A DNA stretch of 64,000 bases from Lonicera japonica (Eukaryota; Streptophyta; Magnoliopsida; Dipsacales; Caprifoliaceae): the NCBI GenBank assembly GCA_021464415.1, contig CM038467.1, positions 20,565,511 to 20,629,510 on the forward strand, read 5' to 3'. The notes beneath the pieces were generated by a model. It made no database searches. It was not told the origin of the DNA and saw only the letters and a list, made by a program, of their open reading frames with translations. The position numbers and the translations under genes are program-made. Of the stretch, positions 11,350 to 23,600 are shown one piece after another. Each line of letters starts with the position of its first letter. Position 1 is the stretch's first letter.

Positions 11350-12010
11350 ATGGCTGTTCTAACCCCAATTCAAGCAACCCAATACCTTGCCCTCAACAAT
11401 ACCACGTCAACACCTGGCGGGACCGCTTCGATAACGAAATCACCATCCCATACTGCGAGCAAATCCTTCAACTCTGCCTCCAAATTCATACTAAAAATTT
11501 TCAATGAAAATGACGAACAAAGCAAAAAAAGCGTCGCTCAAATAACACCAACAGTCAGGAGCTTAGACGGAGTGGCATACACAGAGGATGACTCCATCCA
11601 CGTCAGCTCGGAATACATAGCAAATTACGTGGAGATGTGAGGACAGAGATAACTGGGGTTTTATACCATGAGACAACTCATATTTGGCAGTGGGGCGGGA
11701 AAAGGGGAGACTCCGGGCAGGTTAATAGAGGGGGCGGCTGATTACGTGAGGTTGAAGAGCGGGTGGGCCCCCAGCACATTGGACGAAGAGAGGGACGGGG
11801 AAGAGATGGGATGAAGGGTATGCGGTGACGGCATGTTTTCTAGTGTACTGCAATGGGATTAAAGAAGGGTTTGTGGGTGAGATTAATGGGCTGATGAAAG
11901 ATGGTTACAGTGATGAGTATTTTGTGCAGATTCTTGGGAAGAATGTTGATGATCTTTGGAAGGATTACAAAGCCAACTATGGCTGTAGTCAATTTTTTCG
12001 ATGTTGTTAG
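11350..12010 (+). pseudogene. Plant basic secretory protein (BSP) family gene, multiply frameshifted
   Basis: Homology runs the length of a plant basic secretory protein, an apoplastic zinc-metalloprotease-like family linked to defence. Visible pieces in order: a short hydrophobic start, YLALNNTTSTPGG, RFDNEITIPYCEQILQL (another frame), KFILKIFNENDEQSKK, SLDGVAYTEDDSIHVSSEYI, then after a shift VRTEITGVLYHETTHIWQW with the HExxH zinc motif as HETTH, then LIEGAADYVRLKSGWAPS, and after a further shift WDEGYAVTACFLVYCNGIKE to KDGYSDEYFVQILGKNV. At least five frame changes are needed. Several fall in short G or A runs (near 11,420, 11,628, 11,700 and 11,810), so base-calling errors in homopolymers are a real alternative to gene death. 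Otherwise the codons are well preserved. An upstream TTG-started extension is not believed. Confidence 0.8.
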
Positions 12011-12997
12011 TTTGAGGTAGATCATGTGTTTGTACTTTGTACTGCTCCTTAGTCTTAATAATGAAAATAAATGTTGGGACAGAAATGGGAAGCTTTGATT
12101 TTTGAATGAAATATACAAGAAAATATCAAATACAAAAAATTATAACAATCCCCATATGCATAAAGGGAAACAAAAAGAAAATAAACTTTTTTAAAAAGGC
12201 ATCCTCTATCATTCTGCAAGTCCAAGCATCAAGTGCACGGCTCATTGTTACACTTCCTAATTAATAGTAAGCATAAAACAAGTCGATCGTAAAGTACGCT
12301 CATTTTTATCATAAAGTGCAAAGCGGGAGGGTGAAGCTAAAAATGTTGACTACTAAAAAGTTAACCTAATATGTCAATATCTGGACAGACTTTCCATATA
12401 TGTAGTTGAACAAACCTTGTTGGAATGACTTTTATGTTGGGAAGACATTAGATCTAACAGCACCTAAAAGTCAAAGTCCTGCTAGCATGGTCTCTTCCTA
12501 TGCTTCTGCCATTACATATCAAAGTCTTTCTTTTCTTTTTTACATTTTAAAGGGAGGTCTAAAGTCTCTCCCAGGATATCCTGGATCCGGGTGGGAGCCT
12601 TTACCACTAGGCTAACCCACTCGCTCTAGTTCTGTTTGCACAGAGTTTTCATACAATGAATCCAAAAAAGAGAGAAGAGCGCAAAATACTAGAAGGATAA
12701 CACGAGTTCATAGCTTTCAGATAAAACAAAATTGAAGAAGCTGTGTGCAATTCAACCCTGGAATGGCTCACCCTTAAAACCTCCAAACCATCCTCAGTAG
12801 TCATAGTGAAAGAAAAGTAATCTGAGCCAATAGTGAAGTGGTATTGTTGGCTTGCATCAGAGTCTGAGAAGGGAGGGTCAATGCTTTACCTTTTTATCAT
12901 TGCAATGTATTTTAATGAAAATAGGTACTCAAAAGAAGGGAATGAAACTCTTTTGGCGGGGCATATTCATAAGAACTTGGGTAGAAGTTTACACATA
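12011..12997. other. Gene-free interval with a possible SINE (minus strand, about 12,410-12,620)
   Basis: Read on the minus strand from 12,620, the sequence starts GTTAGCCTAGTGGTAAAGG, which resembles a tRNA-type box A. This is the usual head of plant SINEs such as the Au group. A convincing box B was not found, so this is tentative. The rest shows nothing recognisable. Confidence 0.3.
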
Positions 12998-13180
12998 TTA
13001 GTTGCCGCGACCATGATGATTTGGACCAGAGTAAGCTCTCCCCGTTATGGAACCCATGACTGGTGAAGACGAGGAAGTAGATTGATAACCTTCTCCGATA
13101 GACATCGAGGAGTGGACATGCATGGAGTTGAAGAGGAAGAGAAGGAAAATGCCAAGTGAAATGGCATTTGTGGAAGCCAT
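12998..13180 (-). CDS. Small secreted-peptide precursor, PIP/PIPL-like
   Basis: A 60-aa single-exon frame. Residues 1-25 form a signal peptide (MASTNAISLGIFLLFLFNSM). A serine-rich variable middle follows, and the protein ends RAYSGPNHHGRGN. Plant PIP and PIP-like peptides (PAMP-induced secreted peptides) are made from short precursors with a signal peptide, a variable middle and a C-terminal SGPSxxGxGH core. Here the core is SGPNHHGRGN: S-G-P, G-x-G and the position at the extreme C-terminus are kept, the serine is N, and the final H is N. The downstream ATG was chosen because it starts right at the hydrophobic segment; an in-frame ATG nine codons upstream would add MRNYYYCFL. A TATA box lies about 90 bp upstream. 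Expected role, if correct: an apoplastic signal read by an RLK7-type receptor kinase. The family call rests on a ten-residue motif. Confidence 0.55.
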   Translation of the reverse strand: MASTNAISLGIFLLFLFNSMHVHSSMSIGEGYQSTSSSSPVMGSITGRAYSGPNHHGRGN

Positions 13181-14696
13181 TAAGAAACAATAATAATAAT
13201 TCCTCATTTTGGTAATAATTGTGTGAGAAGTTTTGGAGTGAAGTTAGAGTGAGAGTGCTACTACTAGAATTGTATATAAGGCCAAGGAGAAAGGTGAGTT
13301 TCTTTGCTTTCTATAATTGTAGGCCCGCCTAAAGGTTTGACATTGCGATATTTGGACCAATGTGAGTACTACTGTACTAGAGCTACCATTCAATATGCTT
13401 CAGTTATTAAAAGCCTCATGCAGAGGGAAATAGGCCAGCAATATATTTTAAATACAGATTTTAAAAACATGCCCTCCCCAAGTATTCCAAGAACATCACT
13501 AGTTGTGTTCACGTAGTACTTCGCACTTTATAATGCTGTATTGTTGTTGTTCTGTTTTGTACATGATTTATTTTTTGGAGAAAGTCTTGAGTATGTAAGA
13601 TATTATTGTTTTCATATATATGTTTTAGTAACTCTGCCATTATTTCAAAATTCTGACAAACGCCTCTCGCCCTCTCCAAAAATATTTAAACAAAATGAAA
13701 TGCATCTTACCTCTATGTAGCTCAGCCCGTAAGGATCCGTTAAGAAGTGAAGAAACCCTCAGCGGTCTGTCGGCCCCGCCACCTCCTGACAGTTTACTTA
13801 ACATTTCAGCGCCTATGACTTCCACATCCAAAACGTAAAAGCTTGAACTTGACTTCTATTCATGAAAGTTTCTCTGATGTTTCCCTTGTTACACACGAAT
13901 CGAATGTCATGTAAGATTATAGTTCTAACAAGTGCAACATTTTCCTCAGTTTCTTGTAGCATTTAACTTGATGTCTATTGTGAAAATAGAAATAATATAG
14001 TGAAAATGAAATGAAGAGGCTCCAAGTCATAAAATGTTAAGAGGTATTTTGTCTCTGGTTGATTCTCACCTAGGTGAAACATAAACTGTTGAAAATTATT
14101 TTGACCTATTTTGATCAATTATTTTGTTTGTATACAGATAACGATATATGCAGTATAGCTATGCAATTTAAACAAAAAATATAGAAACAAAGTTCAGTTG
14201 TGAGTAGGTAAAAATATATATATTTCATCATTTTACTTTCTACTTTTGGGTGATATAATACAGGGCTTCAATTACCGGTGTCAATCATTTCAGTGATGAT
14301 TCAAAAAACTTGGGAACCATGGAAGAAGGACAGACCCCACCTTGTCACTCCCATTGCCTTCCTATAATTGTACATTTAACACAATAAAAAGCAGCTTGCG
14401 ATAGTCTTACAGGTATAAGATATTCTATACACTGTACTTTTCCCAGCTTCAATTGTATTTCTAAGTTACTACAATTCATCGGAACCAACAGTTTATTTTT
14501 CAAACCGTCTCAAGAAGAGTACAGCCCAATCACTCACAAATCTCAAAGTTGAACCATTCTCAAACCTTTTCTTCTTCTTCGTAACCAGTTCAATTGAAGC
14601 ACCTTTTGTTGAGTCATGAACCTTGACATGATTTCCGTAACTTAGGCAGGCTCCTCAGACATGCATGATCTGATCTAAGGATGAAATTGGAAATCT
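13181..14696. other. Interval between the peptide gene and the 3' end of REV1
   Basis: Includes the peptide gene's promoter. On the minus strand, about 13,730-13,831 holds a coding-like open stretch (containing EVIGAEMLSKLSGGGGADRP) followed by a good donor (AGAG|GTAAG), but no partner exon or start codon was found. The 3' UTR of REV1 should occupy the right end. Confidence 0.4.
13272..13279 (-). promoter_or_regulatory. TATA box of the small secreted-peptide gene
   Basis: TTATATAC on the minus strand, about 90 bp before the preferred start codon, in a sensible position for a short 5' UTR. Confidence 0.5.
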
Positions 14697-17600
14697 CTAA
14701 TCTTTTGAACATGAAATGTTGAAGTTTCCTCCATAGTTTTCACCAACAGTTGCCTAGAAGAGAGACCAACAAAGGAACATCAATGTTACAACATAATATC
14801 GCTGCTTTTGAAACTGAAAATTAAAAAATTTCAAGGAAATTAACTTGAAGAGATTCTTTAACAAGGAGAGGTCGTTCTTCAAATACTAGGTACTTTACTG
14901 CCTACAGCTCTTCTCTTTTCTTTGAACTTGTTACTGCATATGCATACACGCCAACAGGGATGCACACACTACACATTAGCGTACAAATACTGTACACCCT
15001 CCTCCCCAAATTAATAGACCGTTTGACTTTCGCACTTTTTAAAGGATACATTAACCTCATCAAATCAATGGTTGAGTACAAACCTTGCTTGGTATCTTGA
15101 GAATTTGTACATTGATTATGCCCCAAACAGGGAACCGGAATATATTGGGTAAACTGAAAGGCTAAACATCTAGGTGGGAGCTTAAATTTTAACTTATACT
15201 CTCTTCACTTTATGCCCATTTTATTCCCAGGATGTCCCATAAACAATCAAGTATAAACTTGCATTTGTACTCGAGGTTAGAAAGGAATAAATTTTGAGTG
15301 TCCAGAGAGAGGATACTAGTTTAGAACTACATACAATAACTAGTAAAACTTCAGATTTTTCTTATAAGAGCATCACGAGTTCTTAAGGAAATTTAGACAT
15401 AGGACAATAGCATTGATGACGAGCTACAGTTATTGTGGAGATGCTAAAGTCCATGAGAGCTAATACAACAAGCAAGGTTGTATGATGACTAAAAGATGAG
15501 TGAGAAGCTATAGAAGATTAAAAGGCAAACTGAGCACTACCATAGAATGAGGTCTAATAAGACTTGAAAAAAAAAACCGAGTAGAATTCCAGGCAATCTT
15601 TCTTTTTTTCTGTGGCATTACGAAGATTGTTAATTGGTAAACTGCTTGTGCAAAGAAGCCATATGTTACAAACCTAATTCTAAGGTTGAAAGAATTGTTA
15701 GTTATGCATAGCTACAAAGATTTCACGAGTACGATACAGGTGGTGTGGAGGGGCATAAAACCAAGAAATGAGACTACATAATATAAAGTAGCCGTACTAA
15801 CCTGAAGTTCAGGAAGGATGATGCTATAGACTTGCTGGAGAAAAGTTGACTTTGTGGTTAACCTGATGCAAGACAATGTTCTCCAATCAATAAATAATTC
15901 AGTTGGCAAGTGAAAGCAATAGGAATGAAACACATTGCACGTTATCCAGGGGTGTACCTTGGATAATTTTTTTGAAGGAGCCAAAGCAGACTGTATATAA
16001 AATTGAAGGGGACACACTTAAAAATACTAAGAATTTCCAGGTAAATAATTTAAAATATGTGAATTTATTCAATTTGGGAGTAGTCGTCTGGAGGGCAAAG
16101 CACCATATCATATGCAGACGACAATCCACACTTTTCAATATTGCAATATTCTTTCAAATGTTATATGTAATGCATGTACAACAGGAATGGGCCATGCCTT
16201 CTGAATCAAAGCACTGGAGCGAATCAAACATTCTAGGCAGCAAGTTCAAGGAAAAAACAGATTTCTAACATCAAATTATTAGTGGACGGTTCTATGTATT
16301 TACAGGTGAAGTGCTGACATTCTCCTTGTGGCGGCTCATCTGCGAGTTGAAGTAAACAATAACAAAACTGATACCTCAAAAAAAATAAAAATTCATAGCA
16401 GTCCTCCATGATGGTGTCTTTTAGATTTTGGTATATACCTTTTTAGAAGACAAAAACAATCATAGACCTCTTCAATATCTGTTTCTATTTTCAGTTTGAC
16501 ATATTGCTTGAGAAGCTCACAGAAGCAATTAATAGCTTCATCCCATCCTTCGGCACTTGCACCAACAGGAAGTTGAGACACAGACATAGTTCGCAGCAGA
16601 ATATAAGATAATTGGGCAGTTGATCCTGATCTGTAATACATCTCAGCAAAAATGTTCAATATCCAATAATTGCTTTTTTCAAACTCATCGACCCACCGTG
16701 GAGGATTACCAACCCAAAGGTCACTGATTCTAATAGCATCACTCAATCTAGGAGGATTGTCATTTTGCTTTACACAAAGTGATTCCTTAGGATAGGACGT
16801 ACTAGGAATCGAAACAGCATTTGGTGTACATTCTGGTATTCTGTGTGCAGGAAGAAGCTCAAGTATGTCGACTTTCACTTCTTCAGGCAGTTGTTGCAAC
16901 ACTGACACATCAACTTGACTTAGGGAGGATGGCATTACTAGGTCAATGCTTTCAGGGAATGAAGCAGAATTTCCCACGTTGGAGGTTTTCGCACCAGAAA
17001 CCTGTGCTGCCTGATCTTTCCCAGCAGTTGTAAACTGGTTTCCCTAACAAAAGCACCATAAAATTATTTGTAATATCAGTATAAAAGTTAAAAAGAGTGA
17101 AACAAAAACAGAACCAATCTATCTTTTCTTTTACAAACATTTTAAACATAGAATTTTCAGCAGTGAATTTCCATTAAAGGTTTCCTCTACCTAAAGAAAA
17201 AGAAGAGAAAGATCAAACGAAATTGACGGCTAGATGTTCCAAAATTAGATAATTTAATTTAAAGTAAATGTGAAAACAATATTTACTTACAATAAGGACA
17301 CGTTCTTTTCAACACTGTCATTGGTAAACTGTACTACCCTTAGCCATTAATCTCTGTGTCCAAATTTTCACATATGAACACACAAAGTTCTGAAGACGAA
17401 TAAACCAGTGGAATAAAAGTCTCAAAAGTTGAACTCTAAGACAGCAACAGAACACAATGGAGCAATCAGATTGTAGGAGGGTCGTGCTTGGTAGGGTTAC
17501 CTAACACCAGAGAGAGAAAGAGATGTTCTGTTCTAGGTGAGGCGTTACACACAAACGGCGATGGACACCAGAGGGTAGAAGGTTGAGGGCAGAAGCGTAG

Positions 17601-20600
17601 GGCAATCCTACGAAGAGAGAGAGAGAGGGCAAGAGGTAAGTGGTCGTAGTTGAATTGTATACGAGAGAATAAATAAAGAGAAAAGAGAGAATATGGGAGT
17701 TGTATTAATAAGTGTATGATTACAAAGACTCCCAAAGTGGGTATATATAGGACTCAAACTATAAACCCCAAGATAACAATAAAGGAAACAAAAGTAAAGG
17801 AAATAAATAACTAAGGAAAGACTCCATAAATAAAATACCTATGGTTTTGATCTAGGACAAACAAACAATACCATAACTAATATAAATTCCATAAATATAA
17901 TATACTCCCACAGATAATAAAATATTACTTTCCAACAGTAGTAGTTGTGTTGATCGGCTAATTGATGATTGAAGCGAATACCAGGCATGGTATTTATAGT
18001 TGCTCCATTAGGCGTCCCTTCCTTGTACGCTACGCTGGCATCCTTATCAGTTGAAGGGTATGTGATAAGGCACACATTGTATTTGAGGACTCGCAATAAG
18101 TCACGCTTGTTGGTGGCTTATCTTGATAGAATGGATAGACACACTGCCGTACCACTTTTGAATACTCTCTCTTAGACATATGAAAGACCATCAGTACCAC
18201 CCGACGGGGGGTGGTACCATGGCAAAACCCCCTAGCTTCAGCTGCGAAACCCAATACCCTCAAGTGTCCCATGGGGCGCTTGCTAGCACGTGGGACCGAG
18301 CTCGTGGAGCTCCCTGTGGTCTGCCCAGACCCAGGCCAGTATAGGGTACTGGGGTATAAATGCAGGACGAGGTCCCTTAGTGTGTTAGCTTGCCCCCTTG
18401 TGGGGGTGGTATTCCAAGCTTAGGTAGACCATAGGCTTGTGATTCCCAAGGGGTTGGCGCCCTTGGGCATATAGTAGGCTTCTAGTCATGTGGGCCTAAG
18501 GGGGTGGCACCCTCAGGAGTAGGCGGTCTAAGGGGCTGGCACCTTTCAGTTAGCGAAAATGCCACGTAAGTACTGAGGTGGCACGACACGTGGCGTCCAG
18601 GTGGGCATAGGACTATAGTACTATACTATACAGATAAACATCACCAATTTTTAAGACGAAAAGGCTGAACAAGCACCAACTTGCTTAGGTCTATTTTGCA
18701 TATTTTTTCAAATAATAAGATTGCAGGTCTAATTTATGCACAAGCATGCACCACAAAATCACTCAGGCAAGCAAGTAATTATGTTTCACTTCTTTTTAAT
18801 TTGTTATCTGAAAAGGAGCAAGAATTTGTTTAATTTATTCATTTCATTAAAAGGGGGGAAATAGGTTTGTCGCTTTCCTGCATCACTGCAGATGCATAAC
18901 CTAAGGTTTGGGGGTTTTGGTGCAAGTGCAGTTATATAAAACTGTCAGACAAAAACCACAGGAAATAGGATCCCTACTTCAAAAGCCATTGAAGTGCAAT
19001 TTGTGGGCCTTTCAACCTACCCATAGATAAAGTGCAGCACTAAAACAAAGTGAGACCGCAAGATTGATACCTTTTTATCAATATTGATTTCTCTTGAAGG
19101 GGCCAGATGAGTCAGAAGAGGTCCCTTTCCCTCATTTTTTAGACCTATGTTAGTTAAACAACATTCATATTAGGCAGTTGTAGGAGGAGCATACAGTGTG
19201 GTCATAAATAAGGTGGATGGGAAAGTTACCGTCAAAACTTTCAGAAGATGCACTGCACAAACTGCCAATAACAACACTTTTGCCTTTATTTTTTGAAATC
19301 AAACTTGCCAGTTTCCCTCCATACATATCATTAATTTCTGAATAGAGTTCAGGAGGAAGACTCGCTATAACTCCCATATCAAGATCACATAAAGGGGGGA
19401 TAGTTGAATCCTGGTTTGAAACAGCCTCGCTAAACAATTGACCACCCAGATTCCTATCATTACTCTGTTCCTTAAAACCTGCAACACGACAGGGTTAGAA
19501 AAGAAATAATATTTTCTGTTAGTAATCAAATGAACAACAAAAAATAAGATGGTGGAGATCCCATTTTCCTGGTTTAGGGATCGGGGGGAGGAGTTGCATT
19601 TGTTTAATAGACCTTTTTCTAAATTCAAATATCCTGAGAAGGGAAACTTTCTCTTCATTTCAAAAAAAAAAAAGAAAAAGAGTAAGCTTTGACTTTAAGA
19701 TAGTAGTAGGAAACCCTTATCGAATCTTGTGGTTGAAAGTGAAACTAAGGTAACACGTGAACCCGTCTATGCCAATGAATGGAGAAAAATAAATTAGCAT
19801 CTAAATTACGAGTTGTTGAATTCTGATTGCAGAGTCCCATACAAGTTGACATGTATTTCTTCAGAAGGAAAGTACATATACACACACGTACAATACCTTT
19901 ATTAGCACTCTCTTTCGCTGGACTGCTGATTTTACATTGTTCTCTGTTACTTGCTGATGCAGAGACCAGCCAAGAACGGATGGAGTTCCATTTATGTCCT
20001 GTTAACCCACAAGTCAACAAAAGCGGTTTATACTTTTATAGAGCAAGACCAAACAGATAAAATCACAAACAATAGGTATCTAGCCTAGTAACACTACTAC
20101 CTTGTATAAATTGCAAGAATGATTCAAAGAACAATATAAAGTACAAATGGCTACTCTTCACCCAACCTGGTATCTTCCTTTGTTTATATAGTACTCCAGT
20201 GCAATACTTTAGCCTCTACTATTCTCTAAAAAAACTAGTATCTCAAAACTAGTATTCAGAATAAGAAAACAAAATACAAACCTTGATGGGCATTATCTGC
20301 AGTTTCAAGTTTTGAAACCTGCAACCCCATCCCCCGGATATCCTTGACATCTGTGTAAAGAACAGGCAGAGATGATGAACATCAGATTAGTTGGTAGAAC
20401 ATAATAATTCTTGGAAAGCGACAATGAAAACCAACGCGTAAACTACTGGACAGGAACTACAAAAGAAAATGGAAGCATTAAATGATATTTGCAGATCAAC
20501 ATTTCTACATGCATAGTATTGAGTTTATATACACACCCAAAAAAAAAGACAAGAAACACACTCTAGTCAACGCAATCAATAGAAAAGGAGTAGATTACGC

Positions 20601-23600
20601 ATATGCATGGGCTATAGCACCTTCTGACAAAAAAATTAAAAATCTAGAATTGCAACAGTTGCTCTCAGACATCGAGGCAAAATTTACTCCTGGGAAGTAT
20701 ACTTGAAAAAAACAGAAGAGGGGAAAAATCAGCAGGCATCGTTATTTCAGCCTAAACGCAAAGTAGTAGTCACGGGTTGTCAACTGGGGAAGAGAGTAAT
20801 CCTCTGGACCGGTGGACCCAAAAATTGAAAGAGAGTAATATGAAATTTTTTGACATTTGCTGCTCCAAGTGTGCCTATGCCACCAGATAAAAGGCAGATA
20901 GCAACCCTTTTCATAGCTCACATGGTAAATTTGTGATTGGCCTGGAAGACTACAATTCACTACTGTACTAGATCAGAACAACTAAATTGCAAAAATGGTA
21001 CAGATATTAATCGTAAAAGAGATGTGTTTGCCTCGTTACTGAAATTAAACCATGGGTCTGCTGCTTTAAGGATGCTAAGTTCAACATGCTTCCCTAGCAG
21101 AATGGTTGCACCACTCCAGAATTCCATTCATTACAACATTAAAACCATCCCGCCATTTGATCCTCATAATTTTGGATGGCATATACAAATCCTTTCATCA
21201 CCATACAAGGCTATATAGAACCGCATCCCTCAGACCAAAGACATCACTACTTTTCTTCTCACCGCGTCAATTATATATTATTCCACACATTGCTCTTCAG
21301 TTTTCTCCTTCTTTACAAGAACCAAATCAAACATCTTCAGTGGCATAAATATAGGTTTTCATTGTGCATACCAGTCTGTTATAGTATCATTTAGTCCTGT
21401 TATCCTTAAGTGTTACCACTTCAGCTTCGAATTGAAGCGGTCTGTTAATAATTTTAAGCTTGAGAACACTGACATAAACAAACAAACAAACAAAAATGTA
21501 ACCAGATAAATATAGTTATGAATTAGTAAAGTTGGTTATCTTAGTGCCATGGTAGAGGAAGATCAATTAGAAATTGTACCTATATGGAAAGACCCGAAAA
21601 GCTGTGTTGTTATCCTTTGAAGAACATCAACATCATCAGTAGCCACCGGAACCTATCATTGTCGATGCATATGAAACTCTCATTATATGAAATCCAAAAA
21701 TCCCAAAGATGAAACTGATATCATTATATCAATAGAAGTTTTAGTAAGAGATCCTTTCAAGTTTCATCAGCAAGACAGCAACTACCGTTATAGAATGGCT
21801 GAAGTTCTCACAGTCTCCACAGCCCATGTACTTTACTGGCTCACCAGCATCATTTCTTCTCTTCTTTACCTACAGCATTTTATTGCATTGAGTATTGACC
21901 AAGGTAATATTCAGTTCATGCTCATTAGATGAAAATTAAAAATTATCAGAAATAACTAATGAGCCGTGAGAAAGTCTTAACAGGTAACGTGCAATATGTA
22001 ATGAAAATAAACAGTTTCAGCTGCAATAATCAAATAAAGGAAACCTTAAGGGTAAAAGTGCGCCCTTGAACTCCACATCCCTGCAAGCGCAGTGAGACCT
22101 CCTTGCAAAGGTTCACGAGAAAATGTTGGCTCTGGAACCAGAAGGGATATATTATTAAAGTTTAACCCTTATTCATAAAAAGGAGTAAAAAATAAGTAGT
22201 TTCCAGACTGGAATACTAACATCTTTTAAATCATTGAACCTCACACCCCAATTCACTTCAGCTCCTACAGACTTGCTTTCCTACAAAAACAAAGTAATGA
22301 AGACTGGCAATGAGAAATTCTTATAAAAATACAATCTTGTAAACAAACTAACAAAAGATAAGATAAAGCTTCACTTGAAGTAACAAGTTGCACCCATAAA
22401 ATTTGTGAACGCATGGGAATATATAATACTGCTCAGATTCAGTGTGCTAACATATAACACAAAGTTCTTTACAAAAAGCTACCACAAATTGCAACTAAAT
22501 GTTTCAAATACCCACGAGAATCATTAAGCTACAAAATACTGGAAAAGAATGCATGACACAGACAACCTGACACATAGAAGGACGCAGACATGTTAAAAAC
22601 CCATTGATAAAGAAGATCTTTATTTCTTGAGCATAAATAACAAAAATCTTCTTAAGACAAGTAAACATATGTGAATCAGAGATCAGCCATCTTATGTGAA
22701 CAAACACATAGTAACACATCTAACCATACAAGTTTGCTTACGTAAAGGTTTAAACAGTGTGTATGCATGCTCTATCCTAGCAACTATCATGGATAGTCTC
22801 CCCCTCATTTTAAAATCCTTTTGTCATACATTTGTTAGGATAACTTATTAAAAGTATGCTTCTGTTTTGGAAACAGAAAGAAAATCATACATCAATAACA
22901 TTGTTTGTGGTCATATTTTGGCGTCCAAAAATATCTTGTGTCTGAAATGAAGAATTTTACATTTACATTATGGACTCGAAGATTTTAAGTGTATATCTCA
23001 AAAGTGTACATTAAGTGTCTGTGTCAAACAAGCGCCGGACAAAGACTCATGCCTTCTCAGAAGTGCCTGTTCTTCCTAGGAAAGGAAGAATGACACAAGC
23101 AAAATACTTGGCAAAAAAAAAATATATCCCAGGACTACTGCCTCTTGAATTTAATATAACATGTATTATTAGTTCCACATCCTGTTCACATTAATTATGT
23201 GTCAAATACTCAAATTCGTATGGAAGTTATATAATATAATAGATGGCATGCGGAAATCCTAGACTTAGCACTACCTTGAAAATTGAATATCATATAGTTG
23301 TGCAAAGGAACACTGGCGAGGAAATAATGACAATAGAAAACTAATTGACAGTAGGTTTGCTAATAAAGGTGTTACGGAATATGTGCAAATCCAGTAGATA
23401 TATCAACTGCTGAAACGATGTATAGCTATTGTACAAAAAATGTATTCCACTTAAATTGGCAATCTCATACGGCTTCAAAGATCACGTCAAATCTTTAAAA
23501 AGCCTAGACAATTAGATGAAGTCAAAAGGTTTGCGAAACCTGAATCACTCCAACCATTCGATTGTCTATTCCTCTACTATAATTCCAGAGCATATCACCA

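Noticed and set aside
13730..13831. Coding-like minus-strand stretch with a good splice donor beyond the REV1 stop codon
   Set aside because: No ATG, no partner exon and no recognised family. It may be a gene fragment, but this cannot be supported.
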